Source: Bacteroidota bacterium
GTDB lineage: Bacteria > Bacteroidota > Ignavibacteria > Ignavibacteriales > Melioribacteraceae
DNA length: 10,015 nucleotides
Direction of reading: 5' to 3'
NCBI GenBank assembly: GCA_021814855.1
Contig: JAKAHQ010000028.1
Coordinates: 1 to 10,015 of the forward strand
The position numbers and the translations under genes are program-made. Below, piece by piece: positions 1 through 6,562 of the stretch. Numbering within the stretch: the stretch's first letter is position 1; each line of letters begins with the position of its first letter. The notes under the pieces were generated by a model. That model saw only the letters and a list, made by a program, of their open reading frames with translations. It was not told the origin of the DNA and ran no database searches.

Positions 1-2078
1 AGCCTTATATTTTCTACGGACCCGACGGAGTTAAGTGGGCTGCCGATCACGGAGCAAAAGTCATAAACTGCAGCTGGGGAGGATACAGTTATTCTTCGTA
101 TGAACAATCTATAATTGATTACGCAATTTCAAAAGGCGCCGTTGTAGTAGCTGCTCAGGGAAACGACGGTTCAACAGATTTGTTTTATCCGGCGGATTAT
201 AAAGGCGTTTTGTCCGTCGGTTGGCTGGATACGGGCGTGGGTGTAAAAACAGCCGACAGGGACGCAAATTACGGCGAAGGTGTTAAAGTTTTTGCGCCGG
301 GTACATTTATAATTTCAACATGGCAAAGAGTTCCGGGTTTTTCAAGACAGTATTACTCTATCAGTGGTTCGTCCATGGCTACACCGCATGTGAGCGGTTT
401 GGCCGGATTAGTGTGGTCTAAATTTCCTTACTTTACCCCGCTGCAGGTTGAAGAAAGAATTAGAGCGACCTCGGATTTTATCGATAGTTCAAATCCCGAC
501 TCGATGAAAAATCTTTTAGGCCACGGAATAATTAATGCGGCTCGCGCTGTGGACGGAAATGTTAAGGCTACGTCTGTCCGTGCAGACAGTATTACATTTT
601 TCGATCGCGGCAACGGCAACGGAATTTTTGAGCCCGGCGAAGAAGTCGCCGTTAAAATGAATTTTACAAATTATCTTGCCGCGGTTAACAATGTTACGGT
701 TACTTTAACTACAACGGATAGTTATGTTAATATCGAGAGCGGAACATTCGCTACCGGCTACATGGATACGCTTACGGTTATTTCAAACGCAGCTAATGAG
801 TTCAAGTTTAAAATCGGTGATAACATCCCGCTCAATCACGCCATTCACTTTTTGTTGGTTTATTCCAACGGAACGGATTATACCGATTACCAGTGGGCCG
901 ATGTGAAAGTCAATCCGACATACGATACACACGATAATAATCTTGTTACGTTATCGGTAACGAGCAACGGAAACCTTGCATTCAATGATTACCCGAATAA
1001 CCTTGAAGGCCAAGGATTTAAATACAAAGGAAGCGAGAATTTAATGTTCGAGGGTTCGTTTATGTATGGAACGAGCGCAACAAAAGTTATGAACGAGGCC
1101 AGGGTTCTTGACAATCAGCAGCAGGATTTTATTTACAGCGTTCCGATGAAAACCACAATTAACGGCACAGAGCAGGTTGGTCATAATGTTTTTTCCGACG
1201 CGGGCGCCGGCTCGAATGCTTTGGGTATAGAAACAACTCTTTCTACTTACAGTTTTTCTCAGGCGCCGGATAATAATTATATTATTCTAAAAAGTTCGCT
1301 TCATAATAAAACATCGCAGGATATTAACGGTTTGTACGCCGGTTATTTTATCGATTGGGATATTCCGGAAAGCGGTTACGATGAAGACACAACATATTTC
1401 GACAACGTAAATAAAATTGCAATTGCATATAACGCTAAAAACTCGACCATCCCGTATACCGGAACGGCGCTTATTTCCGCAGATAATAATTTTGGTTATT
1501 ATGCTATTGATAACACGGCGACATCCGGCAGCGTCGTTCTTGGCGACCACGACGGATTTACCGATGCCGATAAATGGTACGCCTTGTCAAACGGAATTAA
1601 AAGTCCCTCTGCCGGCGTAAGCGATATTTCTCTTGTCGTATCCGGCGGGCCGTATAGCATACCCGCTTCCCAATCGATCAATGTTGCTTATGCAATTGCC
1701 GCGGGTTCAACTTTGCAGGAAGTTATAGATGCCATTGCCGAGAGCAGGATAAAATACCAAACCATAACCGATGTGGAAAACAATACGAATCAAAAGCCGT
1801 ACACATTCGACCTCGATCAAAATTATCCTAACCCGTTTAATCCTTCTACGACAATACAATTTACGGTACCCGATGTAGGGACAAAACAATCGGTTCCGGT
1901 GCAGTTAAAGATTTTTGATATTCTTGGAAGAGAAGTTTCGACATTGGTTAACGAGGTAAAAGCCGCCGGTAATTACAAAGCAACATTTAACGCAACTCGG
2001 CTTCCGAGCGGCGTTTATTTTTATAAATTAACAGCCGGCGGTTTTTCTCAGACTAAGAAGATGATCCTGTTGAAGTAA
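1..2078 (+). CDS. Secreted S8 (subtilisin-like) serine peptidase with type IX secretion C-terminal domain, 5' partial
   Basis: The reading frame is open from base 3 to the stop at 2076-2078, so 691 residues are visible and the start lies outside the window. The visible part begins inside the catalytic domain. The segment SWGG leads to VVVAAQGNDG with the oxyanion-hole Asn near residue 54, and GSSMATPHVSG holds the catalytic Ser at residue 124. The Asn-Ser spacing is close to that of subtilisin; the Asp and His of the triad must be upstream. After about residue 185 comes a region opening with an acidic, Gly/Asn-rich motif (DRGNGNGIFEPGEEV, about 201-215) that resembles the start of beta-sandwich domains in secreted FCB proteins, then several hundred residues I do not recognise. 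Residues 600-691 form a type IX secretion sorting domain (QNYPNPFNPSTTIQF, GVYFYKL, final KKMILLK). By family knowledge it is exported by Sec and then T9SS to the surface or medium. Substrate unknown; probably a broad extracellular protease. Confidence 0.93.
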   Translation, partial: PYIFYGPDGVKWAADHGAKVINCSWGGYSYSSYEQSIIDYAISKGAVVVAAQGNDGSTDLFYPADYKGVLSVGWLDTGVGVKTADRDANYGEGVKVFAPGTFIISTWQRVPGFSRQYYSISGSSMATPHVSGLAGLVWSKFPYFTPLQVEERIRATSDFIDSSNPDSMKNLLGHGIINAARAVDGNVKATSVRADSITFFDRGNGNGIFEPGEEVAVKMNFTNYLAAVNNVTVTLTTTDSYVNIESGTFATGYMDTLTVISNAANEFKFKIGDNIPLNHAIHFLLVYSNGTDYTDYQWADVKVNPTYDTHDNNLVTLSVTSNGNLAFNDYPNNLEGQGFKYKGSENLMFEGSFMYGTSATKVMNEARVLDNQQQDFIYSVPMKTTINGTEQVGHNVFSDAGAGSNALGIETTLSTYSFSQAPDNNYIILKSSLHNKTSQDINGLYAGYFIDWDIPESGYDEDTTYFDNVNKIAIAYNAKNSTIPYTGTALISADNNFGYYAIDNTATSGSVVLGDHDGFTDADKWYALSNGIKSPSAGVSDISLVVSGGPYSIPASQSINVAYAIAAGSTLQEVIDAIAESRIKYQTITDVENNTNQKPYTFDLDQNYPNPFNPSTTIQFTVPDVGTKQSVPVQLKIFDILGREVSTLVNEVKAAGNYKATFNATRLPSGVYFYKLTAGGFSQTKKMILLK

Positions 2079-2083
2079 CTTTG
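2076..2083 (+). promoter_or_regulatory. Candidate Bacteroidota-type -7 element (TAnnTTTG) for the corrinoid cluster
   Basis: TAACTTTG matches the TAnnTTTG -7 consensus of Bacteroidota primary sigma factors exactly and overlaps the stop codon of the peptidase gene. It lies 24 bases before the ATG of the corrinoid-protein gene, which would give a very short leader. I see no convincing -33 TTTG box about 19 bases upstream, so the call rests on one element. No terminator separates the peptidase from the cluster, so readthrough is also possible. Confidence 0.35.
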
Positions 2084-2107
2084 CGGCTGGAATATTCTAA
2101 AATATAA

Positions 2108-2788
2108 ATGGATTCAATTATGGATGAACTAGTTGAAAAAATAAGCTTATGTGTTGAACGCGGAAAAGTAAATAAGAATTCGCCTTACCCCAAAGACATG
2201 GCCGGCCAGGAGGGCTCGGATGAAATAACTCGTCAGGCTATTGAAGACGGAATTAGGCCGGATGAAATACTTCGCGCGTGCAATATTGGAATGCAGCGCA
2301 TCGGTGAAAAGTTTGGCCGCAACGAAGTCTTTGTTCCCGAACTTTTAATGGCGGCTAAAGCAATGAATGCCGTTATGACCCATCTTAAACCTTTTTTCAA
2401 AGCCGGTACGGTAAAAGCCAGGGGCAAATTTTTAATTGGAACTGTTGCCGGTGATTTACACGATATCGGAAAAAATCTTGTATCGATGGTTGTGGAAGGA
2501 AACGGTTGGCAGGTAATTGATTTAGGAGTAGATGTTAAACCGACAAAGTTCATCGAGAAGATAAAAGAAAATCCGGAATGTATAGTTGGCTTGAGCGCGT
2601 TGCTTACGACTACGATGGTCAACATGTCCAAGACTGTTAAAGAAATTAAAGAACAATTTCCGGGTACAAAAGTTATTGTAGGCGGAGCTCCGTTAACACA
2701 GAAAGCTGCCGATGAAATGGGAGCCGACGGTTACGCTTCGGACCCGCAGGAAGCTGTCGCATTCCTTGATAAATTGGCTGCTGCGTAA
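2108..2788 (+). CDS. Free-standing corrinoid (cobalamin-binding) methyl-carrier protein, MtbC/MtaC-like
   Basis: This 226-residue protein has the usual length and layout of small corrinoid carriers. A helical cap-type domain (about 1-95, with the typical IGEKFGRNEVFVPELLMAA stretch) is followed by a Rossmann-like B12-binding domain (about 105-226). The signature DLHDIGKN spans residues 116-123, giving the DxHxxG motif with His118 as the expected lower axial cobalt ligand. Ser163 and Leu165 in GLSALLTTTM and the VGGAPLT segment near 191 fit the nucleotide-tail pocket. These are the same two domains as the cobalamin module of MetH and the MtaC/MtbC/MttC proteins of methylotrophy. It should shuttle a methyl group on Co(III)/Co(I) corrinoid between methyltransferases in the cytoplasm. 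The downstream genes supply a homocysteine acceptor enzyme and a reactivation-like protein. The start at 2108 is uncertain because no Shine-Dalgarno is visible; an in-frame ATG at 2120 is the alternative. Confidence 0.93.
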   Translation: MDSIMDELVEKISLCVERGKVNKNSPYPKDMAGQEGSDEITRQAIEDGIRPDEILRACNIGMQRIGEKFGRNEVFVPELLMAAKAMNAVMTHLKPFFKAGTVKARGKFLIGTVAGDLHDIGKNLVSMVVEGNGWQVIDLGVDVKPTKFIEKIKENPECIVGLSALLTTTMVNMSKTVKEIKEQFPGTKVIVGGAPLTQKAADEMGADGYASDPQEAVAFLDKLAAA

Positions 2789-2834
2789 TTTTACGACTGT
2801 GAATGTTATGGTTTAGGATAGATAAAATAATTTT

Positions 2835-2840
2835 TGAGGA
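2835..2840 (+). promoter_or_regulatory. Ribosome binding site that decides the start of the homocysteine methyltransferase gene
   Basis: TGAGGA ends four bases before the ATG at 2845. The upstream in-frame ATG at 2803 has no such element and would add 14 residues unlike the family N-terminus. Confidence 0.5.
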
Positions 2841-2844
2841 ACGA

Positions 2845-3729
2845 ATGAAATCTCTTTTACAATCTTTGAAGCATGGCAAGGTGCTCGTCTCCGACGGCGC
2901 ATGGGGAACATTGCTGCATCAACGTGGATTACAGCCGGGCGAATGTCCGGAGCTTTGGAATATTACTCACCGCGACGACGTTCTCTCGATTGCAAAAAGT
3001 TATATTGAAGCCGGCGCCGATATAGTTCTTACTAACAGTTTCGGCGGCCATCCTATTAAGCTCGATCATTACGGACTTCAGGGAAGAGCCTCCGAATTAA
3101 ATGAAGCAGCGGCGGAAATTTCAAGGCAAGCCGCCGGGCAAAACCATTTTGTTCTCGGCTCGATTGGCCCGACCGGAGTTATGTTAATGATGGAAACAGT
3201 TTCGGAGAAAAAATTATTTGAAGGATTTGCAGTTCAAGCAAAAGCTCTTAAAAAAGGCGGGGTAGACGCAATATGCGTTGAAACTATGTCCGATCTTGAT
3301 GAAGCCCGCATTGCTGTCCGTGCTGCCAAAGAATCAACAGGCCTTGAAGTGATTTGCACTTTCACGTTTGAAAGAACGACGACAGACGACTATCGTACAA
3401 TGATGGGAGTTTCTCCGGAAGAAATGGTTTATGCGGTTAAAAATGCCGGGGCGGATATTATCGGAACAAACTGCGGCAACGGGTTCGATCAAATGATTGA
3501 GATTGTTGCGCGAATAAGATCGGTAGATCATTCGACCCCGATTCTTGTTCATGCAAACGCAGGCAAACCAGTGTTTGAAAACGGCGAGACAATTTTTCCG
3601 GAAACGCCGGAAATGATGGCTTCGAAGGTTAAGGATCTGATAGACAGCGGCGCCAACATTATAGGCGGCTGCTGCGGAACCACGCCGGCTCACATTAGAA
3701 AATTGGCAAAGGAAATCAAAAAACATTAA
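2845..3729 (+). CDS. Stand-alone homocysteine S-methyltransferase (MetH N-terminal domain family)
   Basis: From the ATG at 2845 the product is 294 residues, the size of a single homocysteine-binding TIM barrel. Family landmarks appear in order: VSDGAWGTLLHQRG near the N-terminus, LTNSFGG at the end of an early strand, SIGPTG, ICVETMSDLDEA, GTNCGNG and GGCCGTTPAHI. The three zinc cysteines that activate the homocysteine thiolate are Cys210, Cys276 and Cys277. The enzyme should transfer a methyl group to homocysteine to make methionine. The pterin-binding, cobalamin and activation domains of MetH are not fused to it, but a cobalamin protein is encoded 56 bases upstream and an activation-like protein directly downstream. 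I therefore infer that methylcorrinoid on that carrier is the donor. A betaine or S-methylmethionine donor, as in related single-domain enzymes, cannot be excluded from sequence alone. Its stop codon overlaps the next start by one base (TAATG). Confidence 0.9.
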   Translation: MKSLLQSLKHGKVLVSDGAWGTLLHQRGLQPGECPELWNITHRDDVLSIAKSYIEAGADIVLTNSFGGHPIKLDHYGLQGRASELNEAAAEISRQAAGQNHFVLGSIGPTGVMLMMETVSEKKLFEGFAVQAKALKKGGVDAICVETMSDLDEARIAVRAAKESTGLEVICTFTFERTTTDDYRTMMGVSPEEMVYAVKNAGADIIGTNCGNGFDQMIEIVARIRSVDHSTPILVHANAGKPVFENGETIFPETPEMMASKVKDLIDSGANIIGGCCGTTPAHIRKLAKEIKKH

Positions 3730-4481
3730 TGAACCTTAAGCCACCTGCGCAGATCGAAATAGAAAAAAATGTTTTCGAAGTCTCGATAAATTTTTCCCAT
3801 TTAAATATCGAGCGGCAGGAAATTGAGCTTTCGCTCGGATACTTGGAAAATAAAATTCCAAAGCATTTTTCGGACTTAATAGATGAAATCATTTTAAAGC
3901 TTCCGCATCTCTGCGATATAAAAGCGGGTTACCGTATTACCCGTGTTACAAAGCCGGAAGACCGTTACGACGGACTTGTTATAGAAAATAAATTCTTTGC
4001 GCTAGATAAAATTGTTACGGGGCAAATTAAAAAAGCGGAAGAGGCCGCATTGTTTGTTTGCACAATCGGAACGGGAATGGAAAATCTCTCGAAAAAATTT
4101 TTAGCCGAAGGCGATCCGGCAATGGGCTATCTTGTCGACGCGGTTGCTTCTTCCGCGGTTGAAAGCGCAACCAATGCTCTTCACGATTTCATCGGTTATG
4201 AAATGGAGAAACACGGGTTGAAAATTACTAATCGTTATAGTCCCGGTTATTGCAATTGGTCCGTTTCGGAACAGCACCTGCTTTTCTCTCTTCTGCCCCC
4301 AAAATTTTGCGGTGTTACGTTGAATGAATCGGCGTTGATGAACCCGATAAAATCCGTGAGCGGAATTATAGGCATCGGCGCGGCAGTTAAGAGAAAAGAA
4401 TATATTTGCGATAGATGCGGCGTAAAAGATTGCACTTATAGAGCCAAGAGAGACGCGCGAAAAAAAGTGAAGACAAATTGA
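3729..4481 (+). CDS. MetH activation-domain-like protein with C-terminal cysteine cluster, probable corrinoid reactivation factor
   Basis: This 250-residue protein resembles the AdoMet-binding activation domain at the C-terminus of cobalamin-dependent methionine synthase. The clearest landmark is RYSPGY at residues 169-174, matching the RxxxGY AdoMet-binding motif. It is followed by ESALMNPIKSVSGIIGI (about 200-216), the counterpart of the S-A-M-x-P-x-x-S-V-S-G stretch in MetH. Where MetH ends, this protein carries CDRCGVKDC (Cys227, Cys230, Cys235: CxxCxxxxC) and then a basic tail. Those cysteines could bind a metal or an Fe-S centre, or act as a redox relay; that is inference. By family knowledge the MetH domain reductively remethylates cob(II)alamin with AdoMet and an external electron donor. 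The position after the corrinoid and homocysteine genes supports the same job in trans. The start overlaps the preceding stop by one base, so the two genes are probably translationally coupled. Confidence 0.85.
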   Translation: MNLKPPAQIEIEKNVFEVSINFSHLNIERQEIELSLGYLENKIPKHFSDLIDEIILKLPHLCDIKAGYRITRVTKPEDRYDGLVIENKFFALDKIVTGQIKKAEEAALFVCTIGTGMENLSKKFLAEGDPAMGYLVDAVASSAVESATNALHDFIGYEMEKHGLKITNRYSPGYCNWSVSEQHLLFSLLPPKFCGVTLNESALMNPIKSVSGIIGIGAAVKRKEYICDRCGVKDCTYRAKRDARKKVKTN

Positions 4482-4526
4482 ACCGCCTTAGTATCAGCAA
4501 TTTTTTGGAACGGAAAAATATTATAT

Positions 4527-4533
4527 AGAAGGA
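4527..4533 (+). promoter_or_regulatory. Shine-Dalgarno of the UroD-family methyltransferase gene
   Basis: AGAAGGA lies seven bases before the ATG at 4541. It is the strongest ribosome binding site of the cluster and fixes this start. The 59-base gap before this gene shows no clear promoter or terminator. Confidence 0.6.
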
Positions 4534-4540
4534 AATTATT

Positions 4541-5572
4541 ATGACAGACAAGCAATGGGAAGTTCTTTTGAAAACTATTAAGGGAGAAACCGATTTTCCG
4601 CTGCCGGTAGGATTTATAATTGATTGCCCGTGGTTGCCGAACTGGTACGGCACAAACATACTCGATTACTTTTCAAATGATGAATTGTGGCTGAAGGCGA
4701 ATCTTAAAGCGCTAAATGATTTTCCCGAAGTAATGTTTCTTCCGGGCTTCTGGTCGGAGTTCGGAATGTGTACGGAACCTTCCGCCTTCGGCGCAAGGTG
4801 TACATTTCCCGCAAATGAATTCCCTCATGCTCACCGCGTAATTTTCTCTGCGGAAGAAATTGAATCGCTGCCGGAACCGAATCCCCAGACCGACGGTCTG
4901 CTGCCGTTTATGTTGAACCGATTAAAAATTGCTCGGCCGAAAATAGAAGACGCCGGCCACAAGATTAAATTTGCCGTGGCGCGCGGACCGTTAAACATTG
5001 CAAGCTATCTAATGGGTTCAACAGAATTTTTAACTACGATGATGATGGATCCGGATAAAGCTCATATGCTTATAAAAAAAATCACAAGCTTTCTTAAAGA
5101 GTGGCTTGGTTTGCAAATGCAGACATTTCCAACTATTGACGGGATTCTTTTGCTTGATGATATAATCGGCTTTATGGGTGAAGAAGAATTCCGCGAATTC
5201 GGTCTTCCGTATTTCAAAGAGCTATACAGCGAAAATGTTTCGGTTAAATTTTTGCACAACGACGCGCCGTGCAGGGTATCGGCTCCGTTCCTACCGGAAA
5301 TCGGCGTTAATCTTTTCAATATGGGATTTGACATTACGCTGAATGAATTAAAGCAATTGACCAAAAACAAAGTAACTATGCTCGGCAATATTCCTCCGCG
5401 CGATGTGCTTGCAAGCGGCAGCCCGGAAGACGTGAAAAGAGAAACGTTGAATTTGCTCAATTCGCTGGAAGACAAATCACGGGTAATTATGTCTTGTGGA
5501 GGCGGTATGCCGCCGGCAGTGAGTTCGGAAAACCTTAATACATTTTTTGAAACCGTTAAGAACTTTAGGTAA
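4541..5572 (+). CDS. Uroporphyrinogen decarboxylase-superfamily protein, probable corrinoid-dependent methyltransferase (MtaA/MtbA-like)
   Basis: The 343-residue length and the motif order fit the UroD/MtaA/MtbA/CmuA superfamily, a TIM barrel that includes haem-pathway HemE and zinc-dependent methylcobamide methyltransferases. Visible landmarks are ARGPLNIASYLMG (about 147-159), DGILLLDDIIGFMG (about 200-213), KFLHND (236-241), LGNIPPRDVL (about 281-290) and SCGGGMPPAV (318-327). The arginine-rich N-terminal substrate motif of true HemE is not seen, so porphyrin decarboxylation is unlikely. MtaA/MtbA enzymes hold zinc with an HxC motif plus a later Cys. Here His239 and Cys319 are present, but the middle ligand position is Asp241. 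Placement at the end of a corrinoid operon suggests it moves methyl groups onto or off the corrinoid protein. No coenzyme M is expected in this lineage, so it may be the donor-side methyltransferase. The methyl donor is unknown. Confidence 0.85.
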   Translation: MTDKQWEVLLKTIKGETDFPLPVGFIIDCPWLPNWYGTNILDYFSNDELWLKANLKALNDFPEVMFLPGFWSEFGMCTEPSAFGARCTFPANEFPHAHRVIFSAEEIESLPEPNPQTDGLLPFMLNRLKIARPKIEDAGHKIKFAVARGPLNIASYLMGSTEFLTTMMMDPDKAHMLIKKITSFLKEWLGLQMQTFPTIDGILLLDDIIGFMGEEEFREFGLPYFKELYSENVSVKFLHNDAPCRVSAPFLPEIGVNLFNMGFDITLNELKQLTKNKVTMLGNIPPRDVLASGSPEDVKRETLNLLNSLEDKSRVIMSCGGGMPPAVSSENLNTFFETVKNFR

Positions 5573-5590
5573 GAAATTTTTCTACCAGGA

Positions 5591-5621
5591 AAAGTTGTTC
5601 TACAAATTGTAGAACGACTTT
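5591..5621. terminator. Bidirectional intrinsic terminator between convergent genes
   Basis: A 15-base inverted repeat surrounds a single central A at 5606. The left arm is AAAGTTGTTCTACAA and the right arm TTGTAGAACGACTTT. All positions pair except one, which is a G-U wobble in the + transcript (A-C in the - transcript). The arms begin with A and end with T, giving a short U run in both directions. The repeat starts 18 bases after the UroD-family stop and covers the last codons and stop of the convergent SDR-like gene. The U tracts are short, so efficiency is uncertain. Confidence 0.65.
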
Positions 5622-6562
5622 ACCCACGTAAAAGTTTTTTTGATGCCGGAATCAAAATCGGTTGATGGAAGAAAGCCATAAGTGTTTTTAAACTTTGTCC
5701 CGTCGAGAAAAAGCTCTTCCCGCTTTAAGTAAAGCATCTCACGCAGCTCGTTAATTACGGGACTGATTTTTCCAAGCGCATAAAAAACAAAATTGCTGTT
5801 CACAATCTGCGTCTTCGAATTTCTTCCGCCGTATTTGGAAATCAACGAGAGATAAGCCGTATTAGTAATTGTTCCGCAAGAAGGAACATTAAATTCCTGG
5901 TTGACTCCTTTATCGGAGATCCCTGCTTCGACAAGACATTTGCCAGCGTCTTCAATAAAAATATACTCCTTGGGAATTTTTTTATCGCCGACCCACATCA
6001 TTTTTCTGCCGGCAAGAGCGTTTATATAAATCAATTCGGAAAATCCGTTCACAACAAACGGGCCGTAAAAATCCGGGAAGCGGACTATTGTGAACTTCAC
6101 ATTCTTCTCTCCGGAATATTTTTTTATTAGATTCTCCATCTCGGCGCGTATTTTTCCTTTGCGGGTATGAGGTTGGTGCGGGTGATTTTCATCTACCGGA
6201 TTGTATTGTGCGTGACCGTAAAGATAAACGTTGCCTGGGAAAACAAAACGGAGATTTTTTTCGGCGGCAACTTCAAGCGAAACTTTTAAAAATGGAACTG
6301 CCTTTTGATGCCATTCCGAGTAGGGAATGTTAAGGCCGTAAAACAGGTAATCGGCGTCGGAAGCGGCGTTGAATACGGTGCCGTAATCGGAAGCGTCGCC
6401 CTCAACAATCTCAATGTTTTCAAATTCCAGAAAATATTTTTTCGCTTTCTCTTCGCTGCGTACAAACGTCTTTACTAAAAAACCACGATTGTAAAGTTCT
6501 TTAACCGCGGCTCGGCCAATTCCGCCCGTTGCGCCTACAACCAAAACTTTTTTACCGTTCAC
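5600..6562 (-). CDS. Extended SDR-like NAD(P)-binding protein (epimerase/dehydratase family, atypical active site)
   Basis: This 320-residue protein opens with KKVLVVGATGGIGR, where Gly10, Gly13 and Gly16 form the GxxGxxG dinucleotide-binding turn of a Rossmann fold. Further landmarks are VEGDASD (about 53-59), FVFPGNVYLYG (about 106-116), RFPDFYGPFV (about 161-170) and IFIEDAG (about 201-207), all in the order of extended SDR/NAD-dependent epimerases. The usual catalytic YxxxK is not evident: the matching stretch TRKGKIRAE (about 133-141) keeps the Lys (137) but has Thr133 in place of Tyr. It may therefore be a redox-inactive or divergent SDR, and no substrate can be named. Translation starts at a GTG (6560-6562) that overlaps the stop of the phosphoesterase gene by four bases (GTGA), so the two are probably co-translated. 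The last six codons lie inside the terminator hairpin. Confidence 0.85.
   Translation of the reverse strand: MNGKKVLVVGATGGIGRAAVKELYNRGFLVKTFVRSEEKAKKYFLEFENIEIVEGDASDYGTVFNAASDADYLFYGLNIPYSEWHQKAVPFLKVSLEVAAEKNLRFVFPGNVYLYGHAQYNPVDENHPHQPHTRKGKIRAEMENLIKKYSGEKNVKFTIVRFPDFYGPFVVNGFSELIYINALAGRKMMWVGDKKIPKEYIFIEDAGKCLVEAGISDKGVNQEFNVPSCGTITNTAYLSLISKYGGRNSKTQIVNSNFVFYALGKISPVINELREMLYLKREELFLDGTKFKNTYGFLPSTDFDSGIKKTFTWVKSFYNL

Noticed and set aside
180..182. TTG as a start codon for the peptidase
   Set aside because: The frame is open to the left edge, and the residues upstream contain SWGG and the oxyanion Asn of the S8 domain, so the gene simply continues outside the window.
2079..2107. 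Cobalamin riboswitch ahead of the corrinoid cluster
   Set aside because: Only 29 non-coding bases are available, far too few for a riboswitch, and no B12-box-like sequence is seen.
2803..2844. Upstream in-frame ATG giving a 308-residue homocysteine methyltransferase
   Set aside because: The extra 14 residues do not look like the family N-terminus and have no ribosome binding site, while TGAGGA precedes the ATG at 2845.
3334..3726. Antisense open frame of 130 codons inside the homocysteine methyltransferase gene
   Set aside because: Its translation shows no recognisable motif and has low-complexity, shadow-like composition, while the opposite strand encodes a clear conserved enzyme. Similar antisense frames at 2233-2631, 5062-5475 and 4387-4659 were rejected for the same reason.
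4541..5572. Uroporphyrinogen decarboxylase HemE of haem synthesis
   Set aside because: The N-terminal arginine motif of HemE is missing, and the gene sits in a corrinoid methyltransferase cluster with MtaA/MtbA-like His and Cys positions.
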